This document shows, piece after piece, positions 7,370 through 14,513 of a stretch of 25,118 bases of DNA. The notes under the pieces are model-generated. The model worked only from the letters and a program-made list of their open reading frames with translations. It was not told where the DNA came from and searched no databases. A program made the position numbers and the translations under genes. The DNA is from RGIG8782 sp017475895. GTDB taxonomy: Bacteria > Pseudomonadota > Alphaproteobacteria > Rickettsiales > UBA1997. The stretch lies in the NCBI GenBank assembly GCA_947167315.1, contig CAMVHP010000008.1, positions 1 to 25,118 of the forward strand. The letters run 5' to 3'. The stretch's first letter is position 1. The number at the start of each line of letters is the position of its first letter.

Positions 7370-8497
7370 ATGGATAGTGAGCTGGAAAAATTTAATATAA
7401 TTAGGTTGTCAAGAAGTTTATCAAATTACACGATTCGCACGCTTTTGAAAGCGTATGGAAGTTTTACTGATATAATTAATGTTTCGCATAAAATTAATAT
7501 TAATTTGGTTGAAGAGAGTAAAATCAAAAAAGAAATTGAGGAATGTGATAAACTTGACGTAAAAATGATAACATGTGAAGATGAAGAGTATCCAAAACTA
7601 TTAAAAAATACAGATTCATACCCGTTTGTTTTGAGTTGTAGAGGAAATATAGATCTATTAAAGAATACTAAAACTCTTGCGGTAGTAGGTTCGAGAAATT
7701 GTTCCATAAATACATTTAATTTTTCCAAAAAAATATCAAAAGAAATATCAAACTATGGTTACATAGTGGTTTCAGGGTTGGCTAAGGGTATAGATTCGTC
7801 GGCACACATAGGTTCACTGGAGAATGGTACAATTGCAGTTTTGGGTTCTGGAATTGATGTAATTTATCCAAAAGAAAATGAATATTTATACTATGAAATA
7901 CTAAATAATAACGGGCTTATAATAACAGAATTTCCACTACACATGGCACCAAAACCCGAAAATTTTATAATGAGAAATAGGATAATTGCTGGACTTTCTA
8001 GGGGTGTTCTTGTAGTGGAGGCGGGCAAAACATCCGGTACAATGCATACGGTTAAACAGGCTTTAAAATTTAACAGAGAAATTATGGTATTTCCAGGTAG
8101 TCCGTACGACGAAAGGTGTGCTGGTTCAAATAAATTACTGCAGGATGGGGCGACTATGGTTGTCGACTCAAAGGATATTATATCCTGTTTGGAAAGTTTT
8201 ATTCCCGATGAATGTTTTATACACAACAACAATAGCCTAAAGGATACAAAATTTGTTGAATATGAAACAAAAGAAAATAACGGTGATGAAGAGGGAAACG
8301 ATAATAAAGATGAAAATGAAATGGACCTAGAATCGGTTATTCTATCAAAATTAAGTTATACGTTGATAAATATTGACAGTCTTATTGATAATCTTGATTT
8401 TGATTTGAATAGTATCAATTCCACCTTAATTAAACTTAAGTTAGAAAATAAAATTATGATGGATGGTGGAAAAATTGCTTTAAAGTTCAATGGTTAA
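7370..8497 (+). CDS. dprA: DNA-processing protein DprA (Smf)
   Basis: 375 residues. DprA binds single-stranded DNA entering the cell during transformation and loads RecA. The Rossmann core starts at about residue 104 with VVGSRNCS, followed by VVSGLAKGIDSSAH near 136-149, IAVLGSGIDVIYP, ITEFP, IMRNRIIAGLS, VVEAGKTSGTMHTVKQAL and VFPGSP. All are hallmarks of the family. A C-terminal winged-helix-like domain occupies about 315-375 behind an acidic Asn/Asp/Glu linker. It is the last gene of the operon, five bases after the SH3 gene. DprA is common even in bacteria without known competence, so it does not prove natural transformation. Confidence 0.95.
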   Translation: MDSELEKFNIIRLSRSLSNYTIRTLLKAYGSFTDIINVSHKININLVEESKIKKEIEECDKLDVKMITCEDEEYPKLLKNTDSYPFVLSCRGNIDLLKNTKTLAVVGSRNCSINTFNFSKKISKEISNYGYIVVSGLAKGIDSSAHIGSLENGTIAVLGSGIDVIYPKENEYLYYEILNNNGLIITEFPLHMAPKPENFIMRNRIIAGLSRGVLVVEAGKTSGTMHTVKQALKFNREIMVFPGSPYDERCAGSNKLLQDGATMVVDSKDIISCLESFIPDECFIHNNNSLKDTKFVEYETKENNGDEEGNDNKDENEMDLESVILSKLSYTLINIDSLIDNLDFDLNSINSTLIKLKLENKIMMDGGKIALKFNG

Positions 8498-8578
8498 TTA
8501 CAAAAACAATTTGTATTTGTTTCATAAATTCCAAGTTTTAAATCGATATTTTTTTGATAAAAATTATTAATTTTTCCC

Positions 8579-8606
8579 TTGCTTTTTATATAAACACTTT
8601 TATTAT
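8579..8606 (+). promoter_or_regulatory. Possible rpmE promoter
   Basis: TTGCTT (8579-8584), a 16-base spacer and TATTAT (8601-8606), about 35 bases before the rpmE start. Both boxes are imperfect. In the 149-base gap between dprA and rpmE this is the best candidate. Confidence 0.35.
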
Positions 8607-8646
8607 ACAGGTAATTATTTTTTTAAAAACAGTAAAATCAAAAAAA

Positions 8647-8868
8647 ATGAAAAAAGAAATACATCCAGTGGAACACGAGGTGAAGGTTATTTTGAGTGAT
8701 GGGACGAGCTTCACTGTAATGAGTTCCTGCAAATCGGACTCAATCAAATTAGATGTTGATCCACTTAATCACCCAGCATGGAAAACAGGGCAGGGTACAT
8801 TTTTAAACGTTAACAATGATAGAGTATCTAAATTTAAGAAGAAATTTGGAGACGTTTTTAGTGAATAG
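8647..8868 (+). CDS. rpmE: 50S ribosomal protein L31, zinc-ligand-free type
   Basis: 73 residues from the ATG at 8647. An open frame extends 31 codons further upstream, but that part is hydrophobic junk and L31 proteins begin MKK(E/D)IHP, so the internal ATG is the start. L31 sits in the central protuberance of the 50S subunit and contacts the 30S subunit. Visible family features are KEIHPVEHEVKV, DGTSFTVMSS, IKLDVDPLNHPAW and RVSKFKKKFGD. Only one cysteine is present, so this is the C-minus form common in alphaproteobacteria that lacks the zinc ribbon. There is no Shine-Dalgarno, only an A-rich run before the ATG. A strong terminator follows. Confidence 0.95.
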   Translation: MKKEIHPVEHEVKVILSDGTSFTVMSSCKSDSIKLDVDPLNHPAWKTGQGTFLNVNNDRVSKFKKKFGDVFSE

Positions 8869-8891
8869 GATATAAGATTATTTTTATCTAG

Positions 8892-8919
8892 AACACTCGA
8901 GTATTTCGGGTGTTTTTTT
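8892..8919 (+). terminator. Rho-independent terminator of rpmE
   Basis: AACACTCGA (8892-8900) pairs with TCGGGTGTT (8906-8914) as a 9-bp stem with one T-G pair and a GTATT loop, running into seven T residues. It starts 24 bases after the rpmE stop. Confidence 0.85.
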
Positions 8920-8964
8920 GTTCTATACCGGTATAAAAATTTTATAGATGTAAGTAAAAACTTA

Positions 8965-8993
8965 TTGAAAACAATATTTTTTTAATTTATAAT
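8965..8993 (+). promoter_or_regulatory. Promoter of tRNA-Arg
   Basis: TTGAAA (8965-8970), a 17-base spacer and a perfect TATAAT (8988-8993). The expected start is near 9000, just before the mature tRNA end at 9004. Confidence 0.75.
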
Positions 8994-9003
8994 GTAGCCA
9001 TAG

Positions 9004-9080
9004 GCACACGTAGCTCAATTGGATAGAGTACCAGACCGCGAATCTGGCGGTTGGGAGTTCGAACCTCCTCGTGTGCGCCA
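9004..9080 (+). tRNA. tRNA-Arg with anticodon GCG and C at position 33
   Basis: A complete cloverleaf: acceptor GCACACG/CGTGTGC, D-stem GCTC with GAGT, anticodon stem CCAGA/TCTGG, T-arm GGGAG-TTCGAAC-CTCCT, discriminator G and encoded CCA. The seven-base anticodon loop is CCGCGAA, so position 33 is C (almost always U) and the anticodon is GCG. The usual bacterial gene has loop CTACGAA with anticodon ACG, edited to ICG by TadA. The stems are all intact, so the gene is not visibly decayed. It has its own promoter, and a short T-rich stretch follows. The amino-acid identity rests on the anticodon and on similarity to tRNA-Arg(ACG). Confidence 0.9.
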
Positions 9081-9157
9081 TTTTTACTTCAGTTAATTGG
9101 TAAAATAAACCCCTTGATGTAGAAAATTATTGCTTTTTTTGAAAAAATAGCGTAATT

Positions 9158-9187
9158 TCACATAAAAAGTAATAATATATTATGTGA
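9158..9187 (+). repeat. Perfect 8-bp inverted repeat touching the glycosyltransferase start
   Basis: TCACATAA (9158-9165) and TTATGTGA (9180-9187) are exact reverse complements separated by 14 bases. The second arm ends two bases before the ATG at 9189. In RNA it would hide the start region; in DNA it could be an operator. No Shine-Dalgarno is visible for this gene. Confidence 0.5.
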
Positions 9188-9188
9188 T

Positions 9189-10298
9189 ATGTTAATCATA
9201 AATTCTAATATGCATTTGAATATAAACGGTACAACAAGTTTTTTCATAAATATAACTAAAGAGTCATTAAAGCAGCAACATGATGTGTTGTGTATAATAA
9301 ATAAAAGAAATCTAGAGCTTTATAGAGTATTAAACAACATTAATGATGATAAAATTAGAATAAAAACGGTTTCCAATAATAGACTATTAGCATTTTTTCA
9401 ATATTCGTTTATTTACATGTTCAATAGGAAAAATGCAATAGCTATAATACACGATATACACAGAATACAGTTGGCTATTACTAAAGTACTTGGTATAAAA
9501 AGTTATGTATCAATATTTGGTGAAGGTGCAAAAAAATTATACAAGTCAAAAAGATGGTTGCAGGGTATTTTACCGGCAAAAAAATATCATTATGATAATC
9601 TTAAGGTTGATTATCCAAATAATAAGATAATGTATTTCCCCTATATGGTGGAGCTTGATGAAAATAGAATCAATAAACAAAAACAAGAAAAATTTACCTT
9701 TGGTTGTCTTGGTGCTTTCATAGAAACAAAAGGGTTTAGGCAGGTTATACTGGCAAGTGATATTTTAAGAAAAAAATACACAAATTTTCAGGTTTTTATT
9801 GGTGGAGGTGGTAGCAAAGAAGAGGAGTTAAAACAGCTGGTTAATGATTTAAAATTAGGCGATTATGTTAAATTTGTTGGTAAAGTTAGTGATAAGGATA
9901 CATTTTACAATAAACTAGATGTTTTTGTATTTTCCACCTACAAGGAAGATATAGGTATGGTTATACCGGAGGCAATTTCCTACAGAGTTCCAATTATGGG
10001 TAATAGAATTGGTTTTTTGAGCGATATTTTAACGGAAAATGAATATTTGATGGTGGAGGCTAAAGACCTAGAAGATGTTGAAAAAATATGGCCAGCTAAG
10101 GATAGTGATAAAATATGGTGGCAGGTTAAAACAAATTATAGATTTGAAACACAACCATTGGATGCAAATCTTTTAGCTGAAAAAATGGATTTTGCCATTA
10201 ATAACTATGAAACGATGAAAAAAGCCAGTGAGAATGCCTATAATAAAATAGGACAGTACTCCTTGGATAAACAAATTACAAGATTAATCAACCTATAG
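9189..10298 (+). CDS. Family GT4 glycosyltransferase (GT-B fold)
   Basis: 369 residues. The C-terminal half is a clear Glycos_transf_1 domain from about residue 165. It has the phosphate-binding loop region GCLGAFIETKGF, the segment FVGKVSDKD, and the E-x7-E motif at Glu253 and Glu261 (EDIGMVIPE) that contacts the sugar nucleotide. The N-terminal half is a divergent acceptor domain beginning with a Rossmann-like strand (MLIINSN) and a glycine/threonine turn. No membrane segment is obvious. The donor and acceptor cannot be read from the sequence; surface polysaccharide or glycolipid synthesis is the usual role. It stands alone between tRNA-Arg and a convergent deaminase gene seven bases away, so its pathway partners must lie elsewhere. 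Confidence 0.85.
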   Translation: MLIINSNMHLNINGTTSFFINITKESLKQQHDVLCIINKRNLELYRVLNNINDDKIRIKTVSNNRLLAFFQYSFIYMFNRKNAIAIIHDIHRIQLAITKVLGIKSYVSIFGEGAKKLYKSKRWLQGILPAKKYHYDNLKVDYPNNKIMYFPYMVELDENRINKQKQEKFTFGCLGAFIETKGFRQVILASDILRKKYTNFQVFIGGGGSKEEELKQLVNDLKLGDYVKFVGKVSDKDTFYNKLDVFVFSTYKEDIGMVIPEAISYRVPIMGNRIGFLSDILTENEYLMVEAKDLEDVEKIWPAKDSDKIWWQVKTNYRFETQPLDANLLAEKMDFAINNYETMKKASENAYNKIGQYSLDKQITRLINL

Positions 10299-10305
10299 TA
10301 ATTTG

Positions 10306-10770
10306 TTAGGCATCCACGTTTATTTCTTCTAGAAATGTCTTGCCATTGTTGACGTTTCTAACAATTAAACCTGTAGATTTTATTAAACTGGTTATGACTT
10401 TTTTTCTGTCATCGTTTATGAATCCACCGTTGGTGTCGCACTTGTCGTATATTATTTCTTTAATTCCGGCCTGCAAAAGATGTTTCATACAGTTTTCGCA
10501 TGATATATGGGTACAATAAACTCGTGCTCCCTTTAGTGATCTTTTAGCAAATATCAACGCGTTCATTTCCGCGTGAATACTCATCATATCTTTATATGGT
10601 CGTTCAAAGGTCATATAGTTTTCATCACAGCCAGCCACAAAACCGTTGTAGCCAAAGGAAATTGGCTCATTGTCAGCGGAAACTATAACACAACCAACCT
10701 TTGTTGATGGATCTTTAGATTTTTTTGATACTGTCCATGCTATTGACATATAGTATTCATCCCAATTCAT
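10306..10770 (-). CDS. dCMP deaminase family protein
   Basis: 154 residues. The cytidine/deoxycytidylate deaminase fold is shown by DPSTKVGCVIV at 20-30, YNGF at 41-44, HAE at 66-68 (zinc ligand His66 and proton shuttle Glu68) and CENC at 91-94 (ligands Cys91 and Cys94). The best fit is the ComEB/DCTD group, which converts dCMP to dUMP to feed thymidylate synthesis. The normal proline before the first cysteine (PCxxC) is Ser90, so the motif reads ISCENC. It does not look like TadA: DPSTKVG and the YNGF loop belong to dCMP deaminases. The gene converges on the glycosyltransferase gene. Family assignment is firm; the substrate is inferred. Confidence 0.85.
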   Translation of the reverse strand: MNWDEYYMSIAWTVSKKSKDPSTKVGCVIVSADNEPISFGYNGFVAGCDENYMTFERPYKDMMSIHAEMNALIFAKRSLKGARVYCTHISCENCMKHLLQAGIKEIIYDKCDTNGGFINDDRKKVITSLIKSTGLIVRNVNNGKTFLEEINVDA

Positions 10771-10891
10771 GCTATTATAATGTTGTTAACGGTATGTAAA
10801 TATTAATTGTAATTTTAGAAATATCAATGATTTTAATTAATATAAATATTGATTTTTAGAAAAAAAAATATACCATTAACTCATAAGTTGT

Positions 10892-10967
10892 CAGGGTATA
10901 GCGCAGTTGGTAGCGCGATTGCTTCGGGAGCAATAGGTCGTCGGTTCAAGTCCGATTACCCTGACCA
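10892..10967 (+). tRNA. tRNA-Pro (anticodon CGG)
   Basis: Cloverleaf with acceptor CAGGGTA/TACCCTG, D-stem GCGC/GCGC, anticodon stem ATTGC/GCAAT with loop TTCGGGA (anticodon CGG, codon CCG), and T-arm TCGGT-TCAAGTC-CGATT. The discriminator is A and CCA is encoded. A TTGATT at 10849-10854 with TACCAT at 10871-10876 (16-base spacer) is a weak possible promoter. No terminator is seen before the DAHP synthase gene 60 bases on, so read-through into the aro operon is possible. Confidence 0.93.
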
Positions 10968-11027
10968 GCCTGAAGACGTAGCAAAAATTTATAATACGGC
11001 TGAAAAATAGTTAAAAGGAGAATAAAA

Positions 11028-11936
11028 ATGACAGATGGAGATTATGTTAATATAATAGCTGGTCCCTGTTCTGTCAACGAAAATAGTATAGATGAAATAG
11101 AAGAAATTTTAAGTATTGAGGTTAATGGTAGAAGGGTAGTCAATGGAACAAGAATTGTAGGCTTGAAGTCAAGAACATTCTATAATAGTGATGGTGATGG
11201 TATGGGAATGGATTTTGAAGTTTTCAATCATAATTTACGGCTGTTGATGGAGGGTAGGTCCTTTGATGAACTTGAGGATTTACCATCAGTAACTATGGCA
11301 AAAAAGATCCAAGATAAATTTAATTGTATAGTGGCAACGGAGGTTGTGAATCCGTATATTCAGATGCCACTGTTTAGTAGACAATTGAAGGGACCTGTTT
11401 TGCTGTGGAATTCTACGGTTAATCAATTGGGTTGGTCAATATTGCACATGTCAAAATATTGTGAAAAAAATAAAAATTGGCTGTTGGGGTTCAAAAATCC
11501 TAAAAATCTTGGCATTTCTGTAAAAGATAGTGAAGAAAATAATTGTTCTGCTCCTATGGAGAGAAGTTGGATTGGTTTAACGACCTATTCACAATTACCA
11601 AATGAAAGAAAAATTTTGATTCACAGAGGGATTGATTCTGAAGTGAAAAGTCTTTTCAGAAGTGATCCGGTGCATAAGACTGCTATGAGAACTAAGATGA
11701 ATGTTAATGGTATAAAATTATTTTTTGATCCAAGTCATTCTTTTGGTCCACAGCTTAGAGATGAAATAGTTGATGGTACAGTGGAAGCCATGAAAATTAA
11801 AGATTTAAATGGTGATTTTCTCTATGATGGAATATTGGTAGAGTGTGGCACATCTTCCACCGATACAAAACAACACATAACCGTAAAGGAACTGAAGCAA
11901 CTTGCTGAAAAAATAAGCGAATTTAGAGAATTTTAA
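11028..11936 (+). CDS. 3-deoxy-7-phosphoheptulonate (DAHP) synthase, divergent class I
   Basis: 302 residues. DAHP synthase condenses phosphoenolpyruvate with erythrose-4-phosphate, the first step to aromatic amino acids and folate. A good AAGGAG precedes the ATG. The class I/KDO8P-type barrel is recognised by IAGPCSV (metal ligand Cys14), KSRTF at the place of the usual KPRT substrate loop, GFKNP (PEP-binding lysine), LIHRG, FDPSHSFGPQLR (metal-ligand His) and DGILVECGTSSTDTKQ (metal-ligand Glu and Asp). The Pro-to-Ser change in KPRT and the low similarity of the middle part make this an outlying member. No regulatory ACT or chorismate mutase domain is attached. The downstream aroB, aroE and aroD genes support the role. 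Confidence 0.78.
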   Translation: MTDGDYVNIIAGPCSVNENSIDEIEEILSIEVNGRRVVNGTRIVGLKSRTFYNSDGDGMGMDFEVFNHNLRLLMEGRSFDELEDLPSVTMAKKIQDKFNCIVATEVVNPYIQMPLFSRQLKGPVLLWNSTVNQLGWSILHMSKYCEKNKNWLLGFKNPKNLGISVKDSEENNCSAPMERSWIGLTTYSQLPNERKILIHRGIDSEVKSLFRSDPVHKTAMRTKMNVNGIKLFFDPSHSFGPQLRDEIVDGTVEAMKIKDLNGDFLYDGILVECGTSSTDTKQHITVKELKQLAEKISEFREF

Positions 11937-11965
11937 TTTATTGTTTTTAATATATGGGAGGATTT

Positions 11966-12982
11966 ATGAGTGGCAACGTTTTTATAGAAAAAAATATAAT
12001 AAATAATATCGGTGAATATGTAGATTTTTCAAATTTTTCAAAGATTGTTGTTTTAACTGATGAAAATTTAATAAAAAGTGGTTGGCTGAAAAAAATATCA
12101 ATAGGTGAGTTTATAGAAATTAAATCGGGAGAAATTAACAAAAATTTGAATACCGTTTCATATATATGGGAAAAAATGAATACCTATAAAATGGATAGAA
12201 AATCACTGTTAATTAATCTTGGTGGCGGTGTTGTTTGTGATTTAGGTGGTTTTTGTGCCTCCACCTATATGAGAGGAATAAAATTTATTCAAATTCCAAC
12301 AACTCTTTTGAGTCAGGTTGACGCTTCCGTCGGTGGCAAAACAGGTTTTGATTTTATGGGTGTAAAAAATTTAATTGGCTCTTTTACTGAACCATATAGA
12401 GTTTTAATAGATTCAAATACTCTTGATACATTACCAAAAAGAGAGTATGTTTCGGGACTTGCGGAGGTGATAAAATACGGAATTATATACGATAAACAGT
12501 TTTTTGATTATTTTGAAAATAATATAGATGGTATAGACAACAATTATATTATAACAAAATCTTGCGAGATAAAGGAAAAGGTGGTTTTAAATGATCCAAA
12601 AGAGGGTGGCATAAGAAAAATATTAAATTTTGGTCACACCATAGGTCACTCTGTAGAAAGTTGCTCTCTTAAAACCGAAAATCCTTTACTACACGGCGAA
12701 GCTGTTGCTATTGGTATGGTTGCGGAAAGCTTAATTGCCAGAGAATTGGGATTTATAAATGATGAGGAAATGAAAAAAATAGAAAAAACAATTAATATGT
12801 ATGGATTACCAACAAAATACAATGGTAATTTTGAGCAGGTGTATGAGGGAATATTTAAGGATAAGAAAAATGTGTCTGGTAAAGTTAAATGGGTTTTGCC
12901 TAAGACGATTGGAAATAGTGTTTTTGATGTGGATGTTGACGAAAATATTGTTAAAATGGCGATTAAAAGTATATTAAAATAG
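11966..12982 (+). CDS. aroB: 3-dehydroquinate synthase
   Basis: 338 residues from the ATG at 11966. An upstream in-frame ATG at 11954 overlaps the GGGAGG ribosome-binding site, which is spaced correctly only for 11966. AroB closes DAHP to 3-dehydroquinate using NAD and a divalent metal. Visible motifs are LINLGGGVVCDLGGF, the nucleotide-binding loop; PTTLLSQVDASVGGKTGFD; LIDSNTLDTLP; GLAEVIKYG with a metal-ligand Glu; the K-x3-V-x2-D-x3-G segment; LNFGHTIGHSVE with a ligand His; and HGEAVAIGMV with the third ligand His. Second gene of the aro operon, about 30 bases after the DAHP synthase and 11 before aroE. Confidence 0.97.
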   Translation: MSGNVFIEKNIINNIGEYVDFSNFSKIVVLTDENLIKSGWLKKISIGEFIEIKSGEINKNLNTVSYIWEKMNTYKMDRKSLLINLGGGVVCDLGGFCASTYMRGIKFIQIPTTLLSQVDASVGGKTGFDFMGVKNLIGSFTEPYRVLIDSNTLDTLPKREYVSGLAEVIKYGIIYDKQFFDYFENNIDGIDNNYIITKSCEIKEKVVLNDPKEGGIRKILNFGHTIGHSVESCSLKTENPLLHGEAVAIGMVAESLIARELGFINDEEMKKIEKTINMYGLPTKYNGNFEQVYEGIFKDKKNVSGKVKWVLPKTIGNSVFDVDVDENIVKMAIKSILK

Positions 12983-12993
12983 GTTTAAATTGT

Positions 12994-13854
12994 ATGAGAT
13001 TTAAAAAAGAGTTAGAGGAATTTAGGGATAAAAACAACAATAAAAAGATATGTTTGATAATTGGTGATCCGGTTCAACATTCTTTATCTCCAGCTATGCA
13101 TAATAGTGCCTATAGGTCAATGGCTATGGAAAATGATTTTATCTATGATAAGATTACTGTAAAGCAGGAGGATTTAGAGGAATTTGTTTTTGATTTAAAG
13201 GATATCAACAAACAAACTGGATCATTTGTTGGGTTGACCTGTACCATGCCACATAAGCAAAATATAATAAAATATCTTGATGAGTTAAAAGAGGAGGCAA
13301 GAACTATAGAAGCTGTAAATTCCGTTTTTTATGATGGAAAAAATTATATAGGTTATAATACCGATTGGTATGGTATTGAAAGACCATTTGTTGAAAGAAA
13401 TATAGATTTAAAGTATAAAAACGTTGCAGTTATTGGTGCTGGTGGTGCCGCAAGGTCGGCGGTATATGCTTTTAAAAAGAATGATTGTAAAATTAGTATT
13501 TTTAATAGAACAAAGGAAAAAGCGGATTTGTTGGCAAGGGAATTTGATTGCAATTCGTTTATGTTAGATAATTCAAATAAAATTAAACAGAATGATATTA
13601 TAATAAATACCACCAGTGTCGGTATGGGAAACCTAGAGGGACAATCGCCCATTGATGTTATTATTTTAAATAGAGAACATATTGTTTTTGAATGTATCTA
13701 TAACCCAAAACATACGTTGCTTGTTAAAAATGCTATAAATGCTAACTCTACGGTTATTTTTGGATGGGAGATGCTACTTTATCAGGGGGTTAGGCAGTTT
13801 GAAATATATACCAGTAAAAAACCAGATATTGAAAGTATGAAGAGTGTTTTATGA
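12994..13854 (+). CDS. aroE: Shikimate dehydrogenase
   Basis: 286 residues. It reduces 3-dehydroshikimate to shikimate with NADPH. The N-terminal substrate domain shows GDPVQHSLSPAMHN (shikimate-binding serines) and GLTCTMPHK, whose Lys is the catalytic base; the usual form is GxNVTxPHK, so Asn and Val are replaced by Thr and Cys. NTDWYGI carries the catalytic Asp. The nucleotide domain begins with AVIGAGGAARSAVYAF, then FNRTKEKA, whose arginine suggests NADP preference, and NTTSVGM. The C-terminal GWEMLLYQGVRQFEIY is typical. The gene ends in an ATGA overlap with aroD, so the two are translationally coupled. Confidence 0.95.
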   Translation: MRFKKELEEFRDKNNNKKICLIIGDPVQHSLSPAMHNSAYRSMAMENDFIYDKITVKQEDLEEFVFDLKDINKQTGSFVGLTCTMPHKQNIIKYLDELKEEARTIEAVNSVFYDGKNYIGYNTDWYGIERPFVERNIDLKYKNVAVIGAGGAARSAVYAFKKNDCKISIFNRTKEKADLLAREFDCNSFMLDNSNKIKQNDIIINTTSVGMGNLEGQSPIDVIILNREHIVFECIYNPKHTLLVKNAINANSTVIFGWEMLLYQGVRQFEIYTSKKPDIESMKSVL

Positions 13855-14513
13855 TAAAGATTTGTAGTGTGGTTGTGGGTGATACCCTAGAGGAATTTTT
13901 AAAAAATTTAGATATGGTTCAAGAGGTATCAAATTTTGTTGAATTGAGAGTTGATTATATTGAAAATTTTTCCATTGATTATCTAGATATAATTAGAAAA
14001 AATACCATAAAGGAAAGTATATTTACCTGTAGATCTGTTGCTGAAGGTGGTAAATTTTCTGGAAATAAAAAATCGTTAGCAGAAATAATCAAAAGGGCAA
14101 ACGAACTGAAATTTGATCATGTGGATGTGGAGTTGTCTATGCTTGATGAGGTGGACTTTAGTGAGAAATTTAGTAAAATTATAGGCTCCTACCATAATTT
14201 TCGTGAAACGCCTAGCTATGATGAACTGGTAAATATTTACGATACAATAAAAAAACATAAAATTGTCGATATTGTAAAAATAGCCACAAATGTTGTGAAT
14301 GACGATGATAATATTGAGCTGGTTAAATTGTTAATAAGTAAAACAAAAGAAAATATTATAGCTATCGGAATGGGAGACAAAGGAAAAATAACAAGAATTA
14401 TATCACCGCTATTGGGTGGTTATTTAACCTTTGCCTCCGTTAAAAAAAATATTTCCGCATCGGGGCAGTTTTCATTGGAAGAATTAAACAAAATTTACAA
14501 CTTGTGTGTTTAA
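13851..14513 (+). CDS. aroD: 3-dehydroquinate dehydratase, type I
   Basis: 220 residues, the size of the single-domain type I enzyme, which dehydrates 3-dehydroquinate to 3-dehydroshikimate through a Schiff base. Active-site features are ELRVDY near residue 31, FTCRSVAEGG near 58, SYHNF with the catalytic His, DIVKIATN with the Schiff-base Lys, GDKGKITRI with the substrate Arg, and SASGQ with the closing-loop Ser and Gln. Type I is less usual in alphaproteobacteria, where the unrelated type II AroQ is common, so the gene or the whole operon may have been acquired. Its stop overlaps the stop of the convergent receiver-like gene (TTAA at 14510-14513). No terminator is visible between them. Confidence 0.94.
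   Translation: MIKICSVVVGDTLEEFLKNLDMVQEVSNFVELRVDYIENFSIDYLDIIRKNTIKESIFTCRSVAEGGKFSGNKKSLAEIIKRANELKFDHVDVELSMLDEVDFSEKFSKIIGSYHNFRETPSYDELVNIYDTIKKHKIVDIVKIATNVVNDDDNIELVKLLISKTKENIIAIGMGDKGKITRIISPLLGGYLTFASVKKNISASGQFSLEELNKIYNLCV

Noticed and set aside
8554..8646. Longer L31 with a hydrophobic 31-residue N-terminal extension
   Set aside because: L31 starts at MKKEIHP; the extension is in AT-rich leader DNA containing the likely promoter.
10306..10770. TadA tRNA adenosine deaminase, which would have tied in with the tRNA-Arg oddity
   Set aside because: DPSTKVG, YNGF and overall layout match dCMP deaminases, not TadA.
11954..11965. aroB start at the upstream ATG
   Set aside because: That ATG is part of the GGGAGG ribosome-binding site, which is correctly spaced for the ATG at 11966.
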